A stretch of 64,000 nt of DNA from Nemania diffusa (Eukaryota > Ascomycota > Sordariomycetes > Xylariales > Xylariaceae): the NCBI GenBank assembly GCA_038501195.1, contig JBBPUQ010000008.1, positions 3,482,501 to 3,546,500 of the forward strand, in the 5' to 3' direction. Below are positions 1 to 11,841 of the stretch, piece by piece. How positions within the stretch are numbered: the first letter of the stretch is position 1; every line of letters begins with the position of its first letter. Both the position numbers and the translations under genes were made by a program. The notes beneath the pieces were generated by a model that saw only the letters and a program-made list of their open reading frames with translations, searched no databases and had not been told where the DNA came from.

Positions 1-20
1 CATGCGCATAAGGTAACCCG

Positions 21-850
21 GTAGGTAGGTATTCCATTCTGAAGTGTGGAAATTCCCTGTTCGGATACGGGATAAGGGACGAGCGAATCAAAACCAATGC
101 CGTTAGAAGGGAAATTGCAAGGGTATAGTACCTTAGGTACTGTACTACCGACCGATCATGTGGAGCTTACCATGTACCTAGTTACCTAGGTATTTCGATA
201 CCTGCCTACCTACCTACCTACCTAGGTACCTATCTGCCTCCCCTACACCATACATCGCTGGTCCTTCTTTATAGCAAATCTATTGCTATCCATGATACAG
301 GAACGATGGACGATGATCTGTGATCTGATCTAGTACAGAGTACCCCTTATGCATGATTACCGTCTCAAGACTTTCAACCTTGGGCAGCTTTTAGGTTCGC
401 AGGATTGTGTTGTCAAGCAACTCCGCCCCCAGATCTAGCTGCACTACCTAGTCGAACCGTACACGACATTGCACTGCGACGCTGCTTCGTCATAATAAGA
501 ATCTGTTGGCTGAGCCCAGGAATGCTCTGCTCTGAGATGGTTGGGTTGTCAGGCTACTTACATACTCTACATACTAATTACCTATGCGGATTGACTTGAC
601 AAGCTCTCATACCTACATACTACCTAGACTACATGGTAGTCAATTTCGCATACACACATGTCTATCCGCTATCCATGTAGTATCTTAGGTAGGTACCTAC
701 ATGGTAGGAATGTGCCTTATGTATGTAGGTGATAACTACAGTAGGTTAGGTAGGTACCTACTTAATGTAATTACATAAATGGTGTTAAAGGCGGGATGAC
801 GTCGACACGCAGCTAGCTCAGGTCCTGCTAATGCGTAGGTACCTACTTAT
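21..850. repeat. TACC / TAGGTACCTA palindromic intergenic repeats
   Basis: Short runs of GGTA/TACC and the palindrome TAGGTACCTA recur at about 21-30, 140-235 (a CCTA run at 206-229), 600-770 and 835-850. Weaker copies lie at 7,660-7,740 and 7,820-7,910. They are separated by non-coding sequence and show no long open frame. Such motifs are common in intergenic DNA of Sordariomycetes. They are not a telomere array: the unit is not TTAGGG and the runs are short and interrupted. No function is assigned. Confidence 0.6.
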
Positions 851-2291
851 AGGTTGTAGGTGCACTAGACTAGATAGACGAGCTAAGTCTAGTAGTAAAC
901 TTGAGCAATTCCCAATTCGATTACATTCAGCCTTGGCTTATTCGACGCTACGACGTCGGTCTCAAATCGAGCGGCACTGGTTGTTCTGCATCAAAGTGCT
1001 GCTGCCCGATTTGGGGTCAGCCAACGTTGGAGAAGCCGTCGGACGGTCAGGGGACCTCGAAACACGTATGCTTCCCCCTCTAGTCTATCTAAGTCTTTGG
1101 CTTGGTTGGTGTGGTTAAGATCTGCTATAGAAGTGTCAAAAAGTGCACTGTCTAGCCGGGTAGCCCAGACCACTATCCTACACAGCGGGCTCAGCCTACT
1201 GGGCAACCCGAACAGCGGAGCCATACCGCGGGCACTCACATGTCCGCAAAGGCTCCTTCGCCGCTCGCGCCAGGCGAATCATCGCATACTGCCTCGATAG
1301 GCCGTGTGCTGCAAAGCCATATATCCCGCCACTAGAAACCAGCCGCGTATCTTTGCGATGGTTGTACCGCAGTCTCAAGTCAGCCCCCACGTTATGTCGC
1401 CTCTTCTCCTATTACTCGGCCCTATGTAGTGGACGAAAGGCATGTGCCACAGGCTAGCGCACGCGCGAACCAAGCTATGAAAGGTGCAGTGCAAGGCGCA
1501 AGCGGACACAGAATGTGTTCGACAACTACTACACGGGCCGAGCCTTATTTGGTATGCCTGCACGTGAAATGAATGAAATCGTCAAGCAGAGAGGGGGCAT
1601 ACAGAGGAGGCGGTGATCGCATCAGAGTCGATTCTGCTCCTCTGTGTGCGATGTTAGAAGCACGTTTATATCAAGTTATTGATAATTCAGTAAGCCATCA
1701 GATATCCCGGGCTCCAGATTAGTCTCATTAGGGAAGGGTGAAGAGGAGCAAGATTAATGTGCAATATATCTTTTGTTAACACCGTCGTCTTGGAGGCTCG
1801 TCTTGCCCTATGACCGGGGCAATAGACGCACTCTTTTCTTACACACTAAGGCAGGCTACACTATAAGCTTCTATATACAACTAGCCTATGCTTAGGGAGC
1901 CATAACTAAGCGAAACCGAATTGCAATAACAGGTAACTAAACTAGATAGAGCATAGAGACTATCACGAATAAAGGGCCGGCGAGCTACGCACGAAGGCGT
2001 TTATCAATTCTTTTCAAGGCCTATAGGTAACTTGAGAAAATCCAATGGCCATCCTCTATTCCACCAGCTATTAAGGCTGCCAGTTGGTTATTATCTTAGA
2101 TCTACAATGATCACAACCGCTGCCCCTCCAATTCGACTCCAGTCTTGGCGGCGCAGCAAGCACTACCCTATGCTTTAACCGTCTAGATGGTAATTGGAGA
2201 GGGCCCTCGTGAGATCAAGCCCGCTGTGCTTCAAATTTGTAAGTTTAAATGTCAACTCACTGGGCTTGGAAGGATATGATTCTGAAGTTGC
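851..2291. other. Intergenic stretch, no gene seen
   Basis: Only short open frames occur here, on both strands. None shows a recognisable domain, a signal peptide or a consistent exon-intron pattern. The stretch lies downstream of the minus-strand HET gene, so its right end presumably carries that gene's 3' untranslated region. I see no RNA gene or mobile element. Confidence 0.5.
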
Positions 2292-4200
2292 CTAGGTCGA
2301 GTGGATCTTAAGGGTGGATGAAGCATTACTCTCAACCTGTGGCCTTCTATGTGCTTCGATACTCACGAGGGTGGCATGACGGGCTTGCCGTACTCTAGGA
2401 ACAAGATAGATGGGCCCATTAGAAGACTTCTGGTAGATGGCCGTATGTCCAGGTATTCGACGTTTGTGGGATTCAGCGTGAGCTTGGCAGTCTATATCTC
2501 CTTCACTCGTTCCTATCTCGGCATTTTCGTCAATGAACGCTTCAATCTCCCCCGCAACATTCATCCTCAGTACTAGAAGGAAAGCGTGTCCACTGGAGTT
2601 TCGAAACTCGAGAACAGAGAACTTTGGCCACCTCAGTGGCGAGAATCCCTGAATGGCTAAGGGCCCGTGATCCGACTTATGCTGCCGCTTCATATCAGGC
2701 ACCATGCGGTGTAGGACGAAGTCAGTCGTGGACGGATGGTGGAAGGGCTGGATCAACACAAGTCCATCAGCCTTCCGAAGTGGCCGAGCTAAGCTCTCAG
2801 CTGGTTGGTAGTGTGTATGAATGATGAGGTCTGTCTGTGTAGCCTTCTCTTCTATCTCGTTCACAGACACGGTGATGAGTTCAAGGTCATAGTAAGCCCT
2901 GAAATAGGGCTCCGTCCCTCGGGGCCGATCGAGGATAATGCCAATCCGCACTTCGTCATCCGACGACTGACAGTTTAACACCGCCAGCCTCTCGCGCGGC
3001 GACATGGTGAGCGTGACACTAGGGATACTAGTGTCCATGAGGTCTCGAGAAGCAATGATTTGCCTGGGTTCGGTAGATTGGAGACCGAATACGGGCAATG
3101 AAATCTGTACCCCTTTATTCGTTATCGCATACGGGGGGTAGAATTCGGTAGTCTTGGATCTGCGTATGTGCCCTGAGCCAGCAAATTGGGATGGAGATGA
3201 AGCTAGGATACCGCCCATGGTGCCGGAATTCTCTCCGTAACGTGAGGTCCAGGCAAAAATAGACTGATCGTCTGATTCTTTCATGATCTCCTGTTGCAGA
3301 CGCATGAATGCTTTCTGCTTTTCTCCGTACAAAAGAGGCATGTTTACACCAAATAGCCCAAGCAGGCAATACGCCTGGTCTTCTATTCGTGTTGTCTCCC
3401 TGCCCGATGCCCAAGACATGCGCTGCGCGATGCTACATTCCTCAAACTTACCATTGCCGAGGAAATCTGCCTCGATGCTCGTAACTTGGGCGATGGTATC
3501 TTTAAGCTCCTCGCGGCTACCGATGGCGGACCAATCCGCAGAGTAAAAAACAACGAGCGACGGAGCCAGCAGCTCTTGCAATGTCCAGCCCCTTCTGAAC
3601 CAACGACTTTTAGAGAAAATGACGGGAAAAGGTGAGTCTCGAACACCAATGCTAGCACCGATCACCTGCTCGTCGTCGACGTCTTCAAGATAAGCATAGC
3701 ATATCGCAGCGTCTCGATACCAGCTAAACATAGAATTGATGGCTTCCGATAGCTCCGAAGAGCTCCGCTTGTCTATACAACAGGTGTCGATCCACTATCC
3801 ATGAAGAAGTTAGTGTCCTGAAGAGCGAGCGGGTAGCCATGTTGCTGCATACCAGATAGTCCAGGCCGTCAGATGCTGCCTGCCTGCAACAGCCAGTAAT
3901 CTTGCCGTATCCCCGCATCTCGGCCGCCCTCTGTTCCTGAAACTCATGGAATAATACTTCTTCTATGCCCCAGGTATGAGACTGTAGCATGTGAAATCAG
4001 CCCCTCCCTCTGTGCGGCAGCGATAGTAGTGGCAGAACCCACGAAGAAGTAAAATATAGTAAAATATGAGCAGAACAAAATTCCCGATAACGAAATCTTG
4101 GCGGCAGAGAAACGGGCACTGTACTGACCAGTATTGCGTAGGGTGGAGGGTCGTCTTGGTATTCGACTATCGTCATCGAAGGGATGTGAAGAAGCCGCAT
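2292..4200 (-). CDS. HET-domain (heterokaryon incompatibility) protein, 3 exons
   Basis: Rebuilt as three exons on the minus strand: 4200-4129, 3981-3853 and 3794-2292, giving 567 residues. Intron 1 is 147 nt (GTCAGT...CTACAG) and intron 2 is 58 nt (GTATGC...CACTAAC...GATAG); both are phase 0. The start is Met in MRLLHIPSM, the usual opening of HET proteins, and the reading continues as PYAIL-SHTWG across intron 1. Further HET-domain (PF06985) blocks follow: WIDTCCIDKRSSSELSEAIN at about 68-87, AYLEDV near 100, SRWFRRGWTLQELLAP at about 130-145, and RIEDQAYCLLGLFGVNMPLLYGE-type residues at about 203-225. The remaining 300 residues match nothing I recognise. There is no NACHT, WD40 or ankyrin region, so this is a HET-only protein rather than a HET-E/HET-D type. 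The family triggers cell death after fusion of unlike hyphae; a role in that here is inferred from family only. No frameshift or RIP-type stop is seen. Confidence 0.92.
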
Positions 4201-4681
4201 TTTGACGATTGTGTTGCAGAGCAGATATCTCGAACATACGAGGCACCTAGCCACGGGGAGAATTCCAGTGAGGGCGAACATCTTACCTTGTTTAGTGTCG
4301 GTAAGTGAAAATCCACCCGATAAAGTGAGGGGTTATCTAGTGGTTAGTTACATGCACTCGGCTCATTCCGATGCTAGAAAAATAATTGCGACAATCAGAT
4401 GGGTATCGAGGCGTGTGTGTCCAAGTCAAAATTACGTTTAGGGCTAGAGCCGACTTCCACTGGTTTTTCTCTATTCATGGGTGACGGGTACGGGTGTTAA
4501 GTTAAGGAACTGAATCATCCTCACAATACAACATACGACACGCACGTACGTTTGTGATGCTGTATGCTCTCTCTACTCCCACGCGATGCCCTAATTAGCT
4601 ATGATTGTCACGCTGTCCCGTTTTGAGGGGTGTATGTACAATTGTTCCCCAAGGCCTGGCATTTCAACATGGTTGTATCGA
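4201..4681. other. Intergenic region between HET and esterase-like genes
   Basis: This 481-bp gap separates the start of the HET gene from the stop of the next minus-strand gene. It should hold the HET promoter and the 3' untranslated region of the esterase-like gene. I find no clear TATA box and no convincing extra gene. Confidence 0.5.
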
Positions 4682-6912
4682 TCAAGAAATGGTGATCTTA
4701 AACACCAAAGCCTGGTTGTCGAGGTTGTAGCCGCTTGCATCGGCATATGGGAGCTCGCCACCGTCCATAAAACCGTCCTGCGTGATAAAGTCATCATCGC
4801 TCAAGCTGAAGACAAAGTATTCGCCGTTGGGTGCGTCCGGGTAGACTGGCACCATGCCTAATGACTCCCACTTTTCATTCTGAACTCGCCCGTTAGCTAT
4901 GCCCCGACATGACCCTGACAGGGCAACCGAGGTGACCGCGGACGACCAAGGGAGCGAAATGACTCACAAGCAATCCCGCATCTGTATTTCCGCCGTTATG
5001 CACACCGAATCGATTAAGCTGCGCATTCACGTTGAAGTCCAGAAAGCTGCAGTATGTCGCAACCGTGATGCCGCTATTAAGAACGCCAGTATCAGCGTCG
5101 GCAACGGCGCATGTCGCATCCGCGCAGTCATAGGTTCCCGCGGCTTTGATGTCCGTAGCACTCGCGATGTCAAAGACGTCTATCTGGCGGTACACGGACT
5201 GGGTGACATCCTGACCATTACCGGCGTTGGAGTCGCGGGACAGTACGAAGAACTGGCCGTTCTCGAGAGCAAGGATTTCGGACTGGGCTGCCACTTTGGG
5301 GTTCTTGCTCGCCTTTGCCGTCGGATCGTTGTATAGCGGCAGAGGCACAATCCACTCTCCTGCGTAGACGGGAGCCAGCTTGTTGCTGACGTCGTATTTC
5401 AGGAAGCGGGTGTATCGCTCTGTTTGTTTATCGAGGCCCTAGTGTAGTTAGGCTAATTAGTCTGATAATAGTGACATGGCAGATGTGGAACGAGACGAAG
5501 TCACGCTACTTCTTGCGATAGGGCCGTTATACATACTCCTTCTTGGACAGTTGCGGCTTGCAGCAACACGTACAGCGACTTGCCATCGGCGGAGACACTT
5601 AGACCCTCGAATCCTGCCATTGCGTGAGAGCTGTTAGCAGAGTGTTTCCGGTCACTCGTCTGATTCCAGAGTTATACCGTGGTTGTTTTCACGGCCGGTG
5701 TCGGGGTCTGCCGGTGTCACATCGTCGCCGCCACCGTCGTCAATGTAGCGAGGGGGGCTATCGGCCGAGAATGAATCGGTGCCGTTTCGCTTTGGCACGA
5801 TTGCCTCGGGTGGGCGGATAGCGGTGAGCATTTCTCCTTCGGGGTTGAAGAGGTCTGCAGCTTCAGGGTGAGACCACTACACGGCTTTGCGAAGACGATT
5901 GACTAACAGATGTACGGCCCATACTCGTCAGAGACCCAAAACGTCCCGTCTTCGTTGACACTTCCGTATCAAGAGTTTAGTAATTTCTCTTTCGAGTGAC
6001 TCCTCTACGGTGCTGAGAAGAATGTGTGTTTTGCCTCGGCACCGGTCGTGTTAGGGGGGGGGGGGGGGGGGGATGACTACTAGAACTACTCACTAGAGCC
6101 CTTCCGAGTCTATCGGGATCCCCGTTCCTCCAGGCCCATCGCCGCCGAATCCATCACCTATCCACGTGCTGATAGGTAGGTTAGGGAAGCCGGTGTATGA
6201 GAGATCTCCGGTTGCGTCGGCGTCCAGGCCAGTGCAGAGGGTGGCATTTGGCCCCGAAAACTTGATTGAATCGATATAGTAGAACTCTAGATTTGGGGCC
6301 GAAGGGTTCGAAATAGTCGCATTAGGTTGAGGCGTGAACAGTATTTCGAATTTGTGCACTCGAGGGTTGTAATTCAGGGTGCCTTCCGTGTTCCTGGCTT
6401 CATGTCAATGTGCATACTGATATGGCTATCACAGCTGGGTTGCGGTTCTTCCACAGGGCACTCGGGACGGGATTAAGGCGAACAGGGTGACATGTAGAGC
6501 GAGTTACATGGAGAAACGCATCAAGAAGAACTCCAGCAGACGGGACAGCGCAAGTGCCCAGAATCGCCCGACATACCAAGGGGGCTGGTGGTGGGCTGGG
6601 ATCAAGCCCGTAGAAGTTTTATACTTACCAGCCTCTGTCAGGGAGCAACCATAATTCACCGGCGTAGCTCCCGTTGCAGTGCTTCGTCCACTTGTGCTTG
6701 TTAAGATGCAGAGAGGAGCCGAGTCCCCCGAGCGTGTCGCCAAACTTGTCGCGAGCGTTCCCAGGTACGAATCCATAGCCCGCAAGCTCATCGTATACGT
6801 AGCTGATGCCGTTACAAGTTGTACTGTTTACACCGGCGGTTCGTGCGTGGAGGGCAGCGCCGAGGACGGGAGAGACGGCAGCCGCCGCGGCGAGGAGTGC
6901 TCGGGAGGTCAT
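4682..6912 (-). CDS. Secreted esterase-like phytase-domain protein, 7 exons
   Basis: Seven minus-strand exons join in frame: 6912-6629, 6393-6094, 5960-5908, 5854-5678, 5613-5537, 5438-4968 and 4879-4682 (1,560 nt, 519 residues). Introns are 235, 133, 53, 64, 98 and 88 nt, all GT-AG. The reading starts with a signal peptide (MTSRALLAAAAAVSPVLGAA, cleavage near residue 20) and carries several N-glycosylation sequons (NST, NGS, NAT, NGT), so the product is probably secreted. Family blocks of the esterase-like phytase domain (PF13449) run along the protein: ELWLLPDRGWNTEGTLNYNP at about 85-104, DSEGL then FWVSDEYGPYIYLF at 190-215, ENNHGFEGLSVSADGKSLYV at about 268-287, GEYFVFSLSDDDF and a C-terminal NQALVFKI. 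The family adopts a beta-propeller-like fold. Members are annotated as phytase-like or phosphoesterase, but activity is rarely proven, so substrate is left open. The splice junctions restore split codons exactly (for example TG|G for Trp95), which argues for an intact gene. No operon-like link to the neighbours. Confidence 0.92.
6054..6072. repeat. 19-nt poly-G (poly-C in sense) inside intron 2
   Basis: An unbroken run of 19 G on the plus strand lies within the second intron of the esterase-like gene, between the donor at 6093 and the acceptor at 5961. It is C-rich in the transcript sense. The exact length may be uncertain in the assembly, but it does not touch the coding frame. Confidence 0.9.
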
Positions 6913-8474
6913 ACTGCGAATATACAACCAATTTTGCATGCGAGAGAAGCCAGTGAGAGTAGAGAGCAGCACTGAGCTGGCAGGACGAGCAAAACGCGAT
7001 TGACGCTGGCCTCGTAGATGGGGCAACTCCTACTTAATACTAGCCCCTGGCAGAAACCCACCCTTCCCCTTCCGCTCCTCAAGACGGAAGGATTTGTACA
7101 TAACAAAGCCGGCCACACCTATGTGTGTAGCTCGGATGTAACCCCGTCGCCATCCGTGACGCGTGGGCATCAGTATACCTCTCACGTCAGCTCTATCAGC
7201 CACCGTCAATAAAGACGCAGCTCGAGCCCAACAAAGCAGGTAGGTCACATCTGGGGTGCATATGGTCCCATTCGATGCCAGTCTAGGCAAGTCAGCACGC
7301 GAACTGGGGCTGATCGACGAGTCGAGACTAGTGCACGACTAGAATCGAGCAGCCGCAGCTTCGGTTGGAATTTACCGCGTCGAGCACGTTGCATGTCGAC
7401 CGCATGTCATTTGTCAGAGTGCGTTTGAAAGGAGCACGTGGGGTATTGCTGTTCTTCGACAGCAATCTAACACGGACGATGACGAGTGGTTTCTTTTTTT
7501 TAAAGGAGACGAGGATGGAAGCGAAGCGATATTAGCATACCGCGATTGTCGACAGGGGGACGTTGGAAGGATTGTTGATATGTACTTAAAGTTGAGCGAC
7601 GTTAGAACATGCATGTTTAGGTAGAAAATGATATGTATTCAACACATGCAACACCGTCACACCACCGCTAGGTAGGCATTAAGTACAAGTTGCAGACAAG
7701 ATACCTAGTTAAGCATACATGTATGTAGGTACGCTCTGTCTCGTCAGATACAGATCGACAGAATTGCCCTTATGCATTTAAAAGCAGCCCCAGCACAGTG
7801 ACTTAAAAAAGTGGGATTATGATGTACATAGGTAATAGGGCCACTCGCACAGTTGCATACACCTAATAATAGCATAAATAACGCTCGAATACCACCTAGG
7901 TACATAGGCTATGCAACAGTTTTACTGGGTGAACAGTTATTCCACTCCTACGTGTAAGTCACTGGCCATAAAGGCACTCACCCACTCATACACAGTTCGC
8001 GCAGCTGTTTTGAACTGCAGAAGAAAGCTAGAAGCAGTTGTAAACAGAATATAACTTCGAGATCACTTAGCAATTCCAAAGCGAGCGCAAGTTATTAAGC
8101 TTTTGCTTAACGAACCCATGGAACTCATCAGGCATTAATAGCCGCTATACGCTCTACTTGACATCGGCTCAGCTTAAAAGAAAATTTCCCATCATTGGCA
8201 GCGGCTGACGCGTTGTTGAATGCAAGCCTTGTACGACAACTTACCTACATATGTAGCTTAGTCCCCAGTGAAAGCCTGGAAGGTACATTACCTTCATCAT
8301 GACGTGGGGCGACGTGAGATGGTGAGAAGAGACCGAGGCCGATGACACCTTGTCAAGAAATTCGACCTTAGCCAAACAGGAAACTCCCGAGTTTTCTCTT
8401 TGCGCTGTACTTTAGTCTATATAATAAAAAGCTCGAGATTGCGACTGCGCACTAGGCTTGAGGCTTTCCTTTGT
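6913..8474. other. Intergenic stretch upstream of the esterase-like gene
   Basis: The first few hundred bases should contain the promoter of the minus-strand esterase-like gene; no clear TATA box is seen. The rest holds TAGGTACC-like motifs (7,660-7,910) and short open frames with no recognisable protein. No RNA gene was identified. Confidence 0.45.
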
Positions 8475-8710
8475 TTAAATAGCCCGATAGTTTAGCAATG
8501 GCTTATTTCCTTTTTATTAAAATATCAACAGCAGAGTTTATAAAAAGTAATTTAATAACTAATCACTTGCTGCATATTCATTTACGAATTTAAATGACAC
8601 ACATAATATTAATTATTATAGCTTTATTATATTATTAAATATTATTAATTAAAATATGAACTTTATTAAGTTCAAATGTTGTAAATATGCAGTAGTTAGA
8701 TAGGAAGTCT
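8475..8710. other. Small AT-rich, RIP-like patch
   Basis: About 235 bp of strongly AT-rich DNA (TTAATAATTAT, TATTATTAAAT and similar) is set in DNA of ordinary composition. It looks like a miniature of the AT block that starts near 14 kb. It may be the mutated remnant of a short repeat or solo LTR, but I found no partner copy in the window. Confidence 0.45.
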
Positions 8711-8787
8711 TATTTTATATTAGGCCGGCTAAGGAGACTTCTTCATTCTGCATAGTTGGCGCCTCAACTACGTAGGTAGACTACTGC
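8689..8787. repeat. Nested inverted repeats able to form a three-way junction
   Basis: An outer 7-bp stem pairs GCAGTAG (8689-8695) with CTACTGC (8781-8787). Inside it are two further hairpins: GAAGTCT (8704-8710) with AGACTTC (8735-8741), and AGTTG (8754-8758) with CAACT (8765-8769). The layout recalls the end of a small non-autonomous element or a folded RNA. It is not a tRNA, because no T-loop or A/B box is present. Confidence 0.4.
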
Positions 8788-10092
8788 CCTTTCAGAACTT
8801 GTCCTTAGGTCATTACTGTTGCTGGCGCGGAGTCACACAAGGGCACCATCTTAAAACGCCTTTTTTGGATGCTTACACCCCGAGATTCCTCGATTCGAAT
8901 ATTATTGCAATGCGAGTGACCAGGTCACAAAGGGGGGGTCTATCGGTTAGGTCTAAATTCGTTGATTTTTTCCCCCTCTATAAACGTAGCTGGCGCGCTG
9001 CCCATCCTCCCCAAATTCAAACGATTTACTAGAGGTCTTCCTGAAATCCTGGGATAGTTATGTGATTATGATTAAGCCTCTAGAATATGGTGATGTGATT
9101 TACAGGATCTACTAGACTATAGATTTATGTCACTGATCCATCACAAGCTAGGCCCGGCGTCGTCGCCAATGAATATGTTGGCACGTATAGGGCAGGGCTA
9201 ACGCGGCCCGTCCCGCCACGCCATCAGTGGGCAGTTATCTACAAACCTAAATTAGATTATGACAGGCGCACAGCAGCCAGCCCTGCTAGGATCTTTACGA
9301 GTCAGTCCTGCGTACGTCGCTCAGGCTTTTGCCACTTTGATTCACTGTGACTGCATTGTATCCCGATAACAGGCATTTTAAGGCGAGATGACGTTTATAA
9401 GTAAGTAATTTATGCTCTTAAATGCTATGCTGTCTTGTTCAGTCCGGCGAGGCTACCTTATTTAGGATGGAAAGTGAGCAAGCAGATAATTCCCTTCGTT
9501 AGGAGAAGCGGAGGCACGGTAGTTTCTACCAACCTGCCGTCTGATTGATTGATTAGTAGACAGACTGTTGAGGTTGTCTTTGTTGAGATTTGGAATTATC
9601 GGCTATAACCTCTTTGCCGCTGATTGCTTCAGCGTCCTTATCCTTCGCCTTATAATCTCCAGCTGCTTGTGAGGTCTGTTAATTACAAACCCGTATTTGT
9701 TCCGGTACACAAAGACTTCTCAAGTATTAACCTACTCTGGCTCTGAGCAGGTAACCCTAAACCAGAGCTAGCTCGATATAGGTAGTGGATACCGCAGACA
9801 GGTGGCCTTGAAAGCAGGAATGCAATGGTAGGCCTTTTTCTTTTGCACACAATTTCCTGTTTTGTGTGTGTTTTTTTTTTCCACCTCTGAAGAACGCTAC
9901 GCAAGGAACCAAGCCTCAAGATATATGGACTTTAGTTTTAACATATCCGAAATTGAAACCGGCTATCAACAGAAAGGGCAGACTAGCGTTATTATCACTA
10001 AATATAACTAAATACTCTCCTCTGTTAGCTGCTCCCTGTTCCACCGTCCCTGCTATGGACTAAGTTATGTAGGCTCTGTTGTTATTGGTCTA
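8788..10092. other. Non-coding stretch, nothing recognised
   Basis: Open frames here are at most about 78 codons and have no known motifs. No splice-linked coding pattern, tRNA or repeat pair was found. Confidence 0.4.
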
Positions 10093-10149
10093 CTAGAAGC
10101 AACACTAGAAGCAACAGTAGTAGCAGCAACAGTAGTAGTAGTAGTAGTA
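10093..10149 (+). repeat. Trinucleotide microsatellite (AGC/AGT)n
   Basis: Imperfect CTAGAAGCAACA units pass into AGTAGCAGCAACAG and end in six AGT-type triplets (GTAGTAGTAGTAGTAGTA). No open frame uses it convincingly, so it is taken as a non-coding microsatellite. Confidence 0.75.
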
Positions 10150-11517
10150 TGACCGGGACTGCTTTGCGAGGTGGCGAAGAGATATGGGGGAGTGGCCTTA
10201 TCGGGCCGCGGAATCCGCCATAATGAGGAATCTTTACTTTTACTTAAATACAGGCAGGTAGATACGTATCTATGATGTGCGGAAGTAATCTCGATAGAAG
10301 ATAATAATAGGAGTTTGTGGTTGGATAAGAGATTGCTACTAACTTTACAAATAAAATGCTAACGGAAATTAGGTTATTCCTCGGTCATGTTAGCATCCTT
10401 ATTTGAGGCTTACGACCTAGTATAGACTCTGCAAGGTTACATCCAACGTCTGGTGGCGACTTTCGTTATCTATACTTTACTAGGGAACTGCTCTACGAAG
10501 CTGTTGTTTAGGCTGGAGTTGTCAAGCCTATGACCACGGCTATGGCAGGGGAATACAGGGTACGCACTTGTCCTGTCATCCATCTATCCTGTAGGATTAA
10601 CGAGGTGCGGGCGTGAATACCTACGCACGGGCCCGGCTAGTTGGGCGACAAGTCGGTCATAAAATTGCCATGTAGACTAAGCTCATGTCGGTAGAATGGT
10701 CCCTCTAGACTAGTGTATATTATATACGCTACTGACCCATTGAACTGGGAAGTAGATCAGTTTCTATTTCGTATAATACATTCAATATGCGCCTTGGATA
10801 ATCGTTCAGGCTACTAGGTTGCTTGCTTTTTTTTTAAACATATATAAGAGAAATACAAGGTTCTCTTGTCTCTTACAGCTAGAGCACAAACGTGAGGTTG
10901 TAAGGAGTGACGAACCGTGTACCTATTCCATTCAGCCTTGATCGTGTAGTCTGTCGAAAACAAATTCACCACCAGTTCTACCAGACCCCTAGGCTCCTAT
11001 GTTAAAGAGTGGGGTGATTTGCTTTCCCTCGACACCGGTTATTGTAAATGCCGAACCGATGTTACAAAGTCGTCCTAGCTGTTCCGTAACTTTTAGTCTA
11101 CTTGTCGCGGTATCAAAACCGACCGGTACCGTCGCTATAACCGTTGTATAGCCTTACAACAAGTAGATGGTACTATTTGAAATGTCCGACAACGTTCGAT
11201 TCGACTTGTAGTCGCCTGGCTACTCCCGATCAAGATATCCCGCGACCAATTAATGGTCAAGATTGAAGCCGTACGAATACGAACAACAACGAGGTCGTTG
11301 CTATTTTTCCTAGCGTGCGGCAGTCTTACCTTTGGCCCGTCCTTTTCACACCCGCACCGAGCGTCTACAGTGACAGTGCGAGTAAACCAGCATTTTGGGG
11401 TAATAAGCGAGTTTAATGGTAACAGGTTGTGATTCCACCCAAGCCTTTCGGTCAGGGGGACCTTCTCCAGCTCTGCCACAAATCTCTTTCTCCAATGTCT
11501 TTTCACCTCATTCATTT
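10150..11517. other. Non-coding stretch; one doubtful minus-strand frame
   Basis: The only open frame of note is a 126-codon minus-strand one (11135-11515). It begins MNEVKRHWRKRF and has a Cys-x-Cys pair, faintly like the tail of a LINE reverse transcriptase. The match is too weak to call. I see no other gene, RNA or repeat. Confidence 0.35.
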
Positions 11518-11706
11518 ATGACTGGCTCTGGGCCGCGGTAGTCTAGCGAGGCCGAAGAGATAGGTCGTGTACAGCTTCGACTATCTGGCTCGGAGAGGGA
11601 ACTAGCTAGGTCTCGACAGGACATTCGGCGACTCACAGGTGATACTCAAAGGCTGTCAGAGGAAAATGCGAGGTTGAGCAATTTGGTCCGAGAGCTGCGA
11701 AAATAA
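11518..11706 (+). pseudogene. Broken coiled-coil reading frame
   Basis: An ATG at 11518 reads seven codons to a TAG at 11539. The same frame then stays open for 54 codons to a TAA at 11704. The 54 residues form an amphipathic, heptad-like, charge-rich helix (ERELARSRQDIRRL, RLSEENARLSNLVRELRK), typical of a coiled coil or leucine zipper. Immediately beyond, a shifted frame stays plausible (ENKLSLAELVIKSN, to a TAA near 11,760), which suggests a frameshift. The base content is not RIP-like. It may be the remnant of a transposon or regulatory protein; the family is not recognised. Confidence 0.35.
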
Positions 11707-11841
11707 ATTGTCACTGGCCGAGCTGGTTATCAAGTCCAACTGCGTTCTATACGTCCTGAACTAACAACGGGAATCGACCGCGACAACACCAAGCATGCAG
11801 TCAAGTAAATTATTAAACTGCCTAAAGCCCATGGGCTAACA

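Noticed and set aside
1..240. Telomere end
   Set aside because: The TACC/GGTA runs are short, interrupted and in both orientations; there is no TTAGGG array.
4899..5336. 145-codon plus-strand open frame
   Set aside because: It is antisense to exon 6 of the esterase-like gene, which has clear family motifs and consistent splicing.
11135..11515. 126-codon minus-strand frame with a faint LINE reverse-transcriptase tail look
   Set aside because: The resemblance rests on a Cys-x-Cys and basic N-terminus only. No neighbouring RT or RNase H sequence is present.
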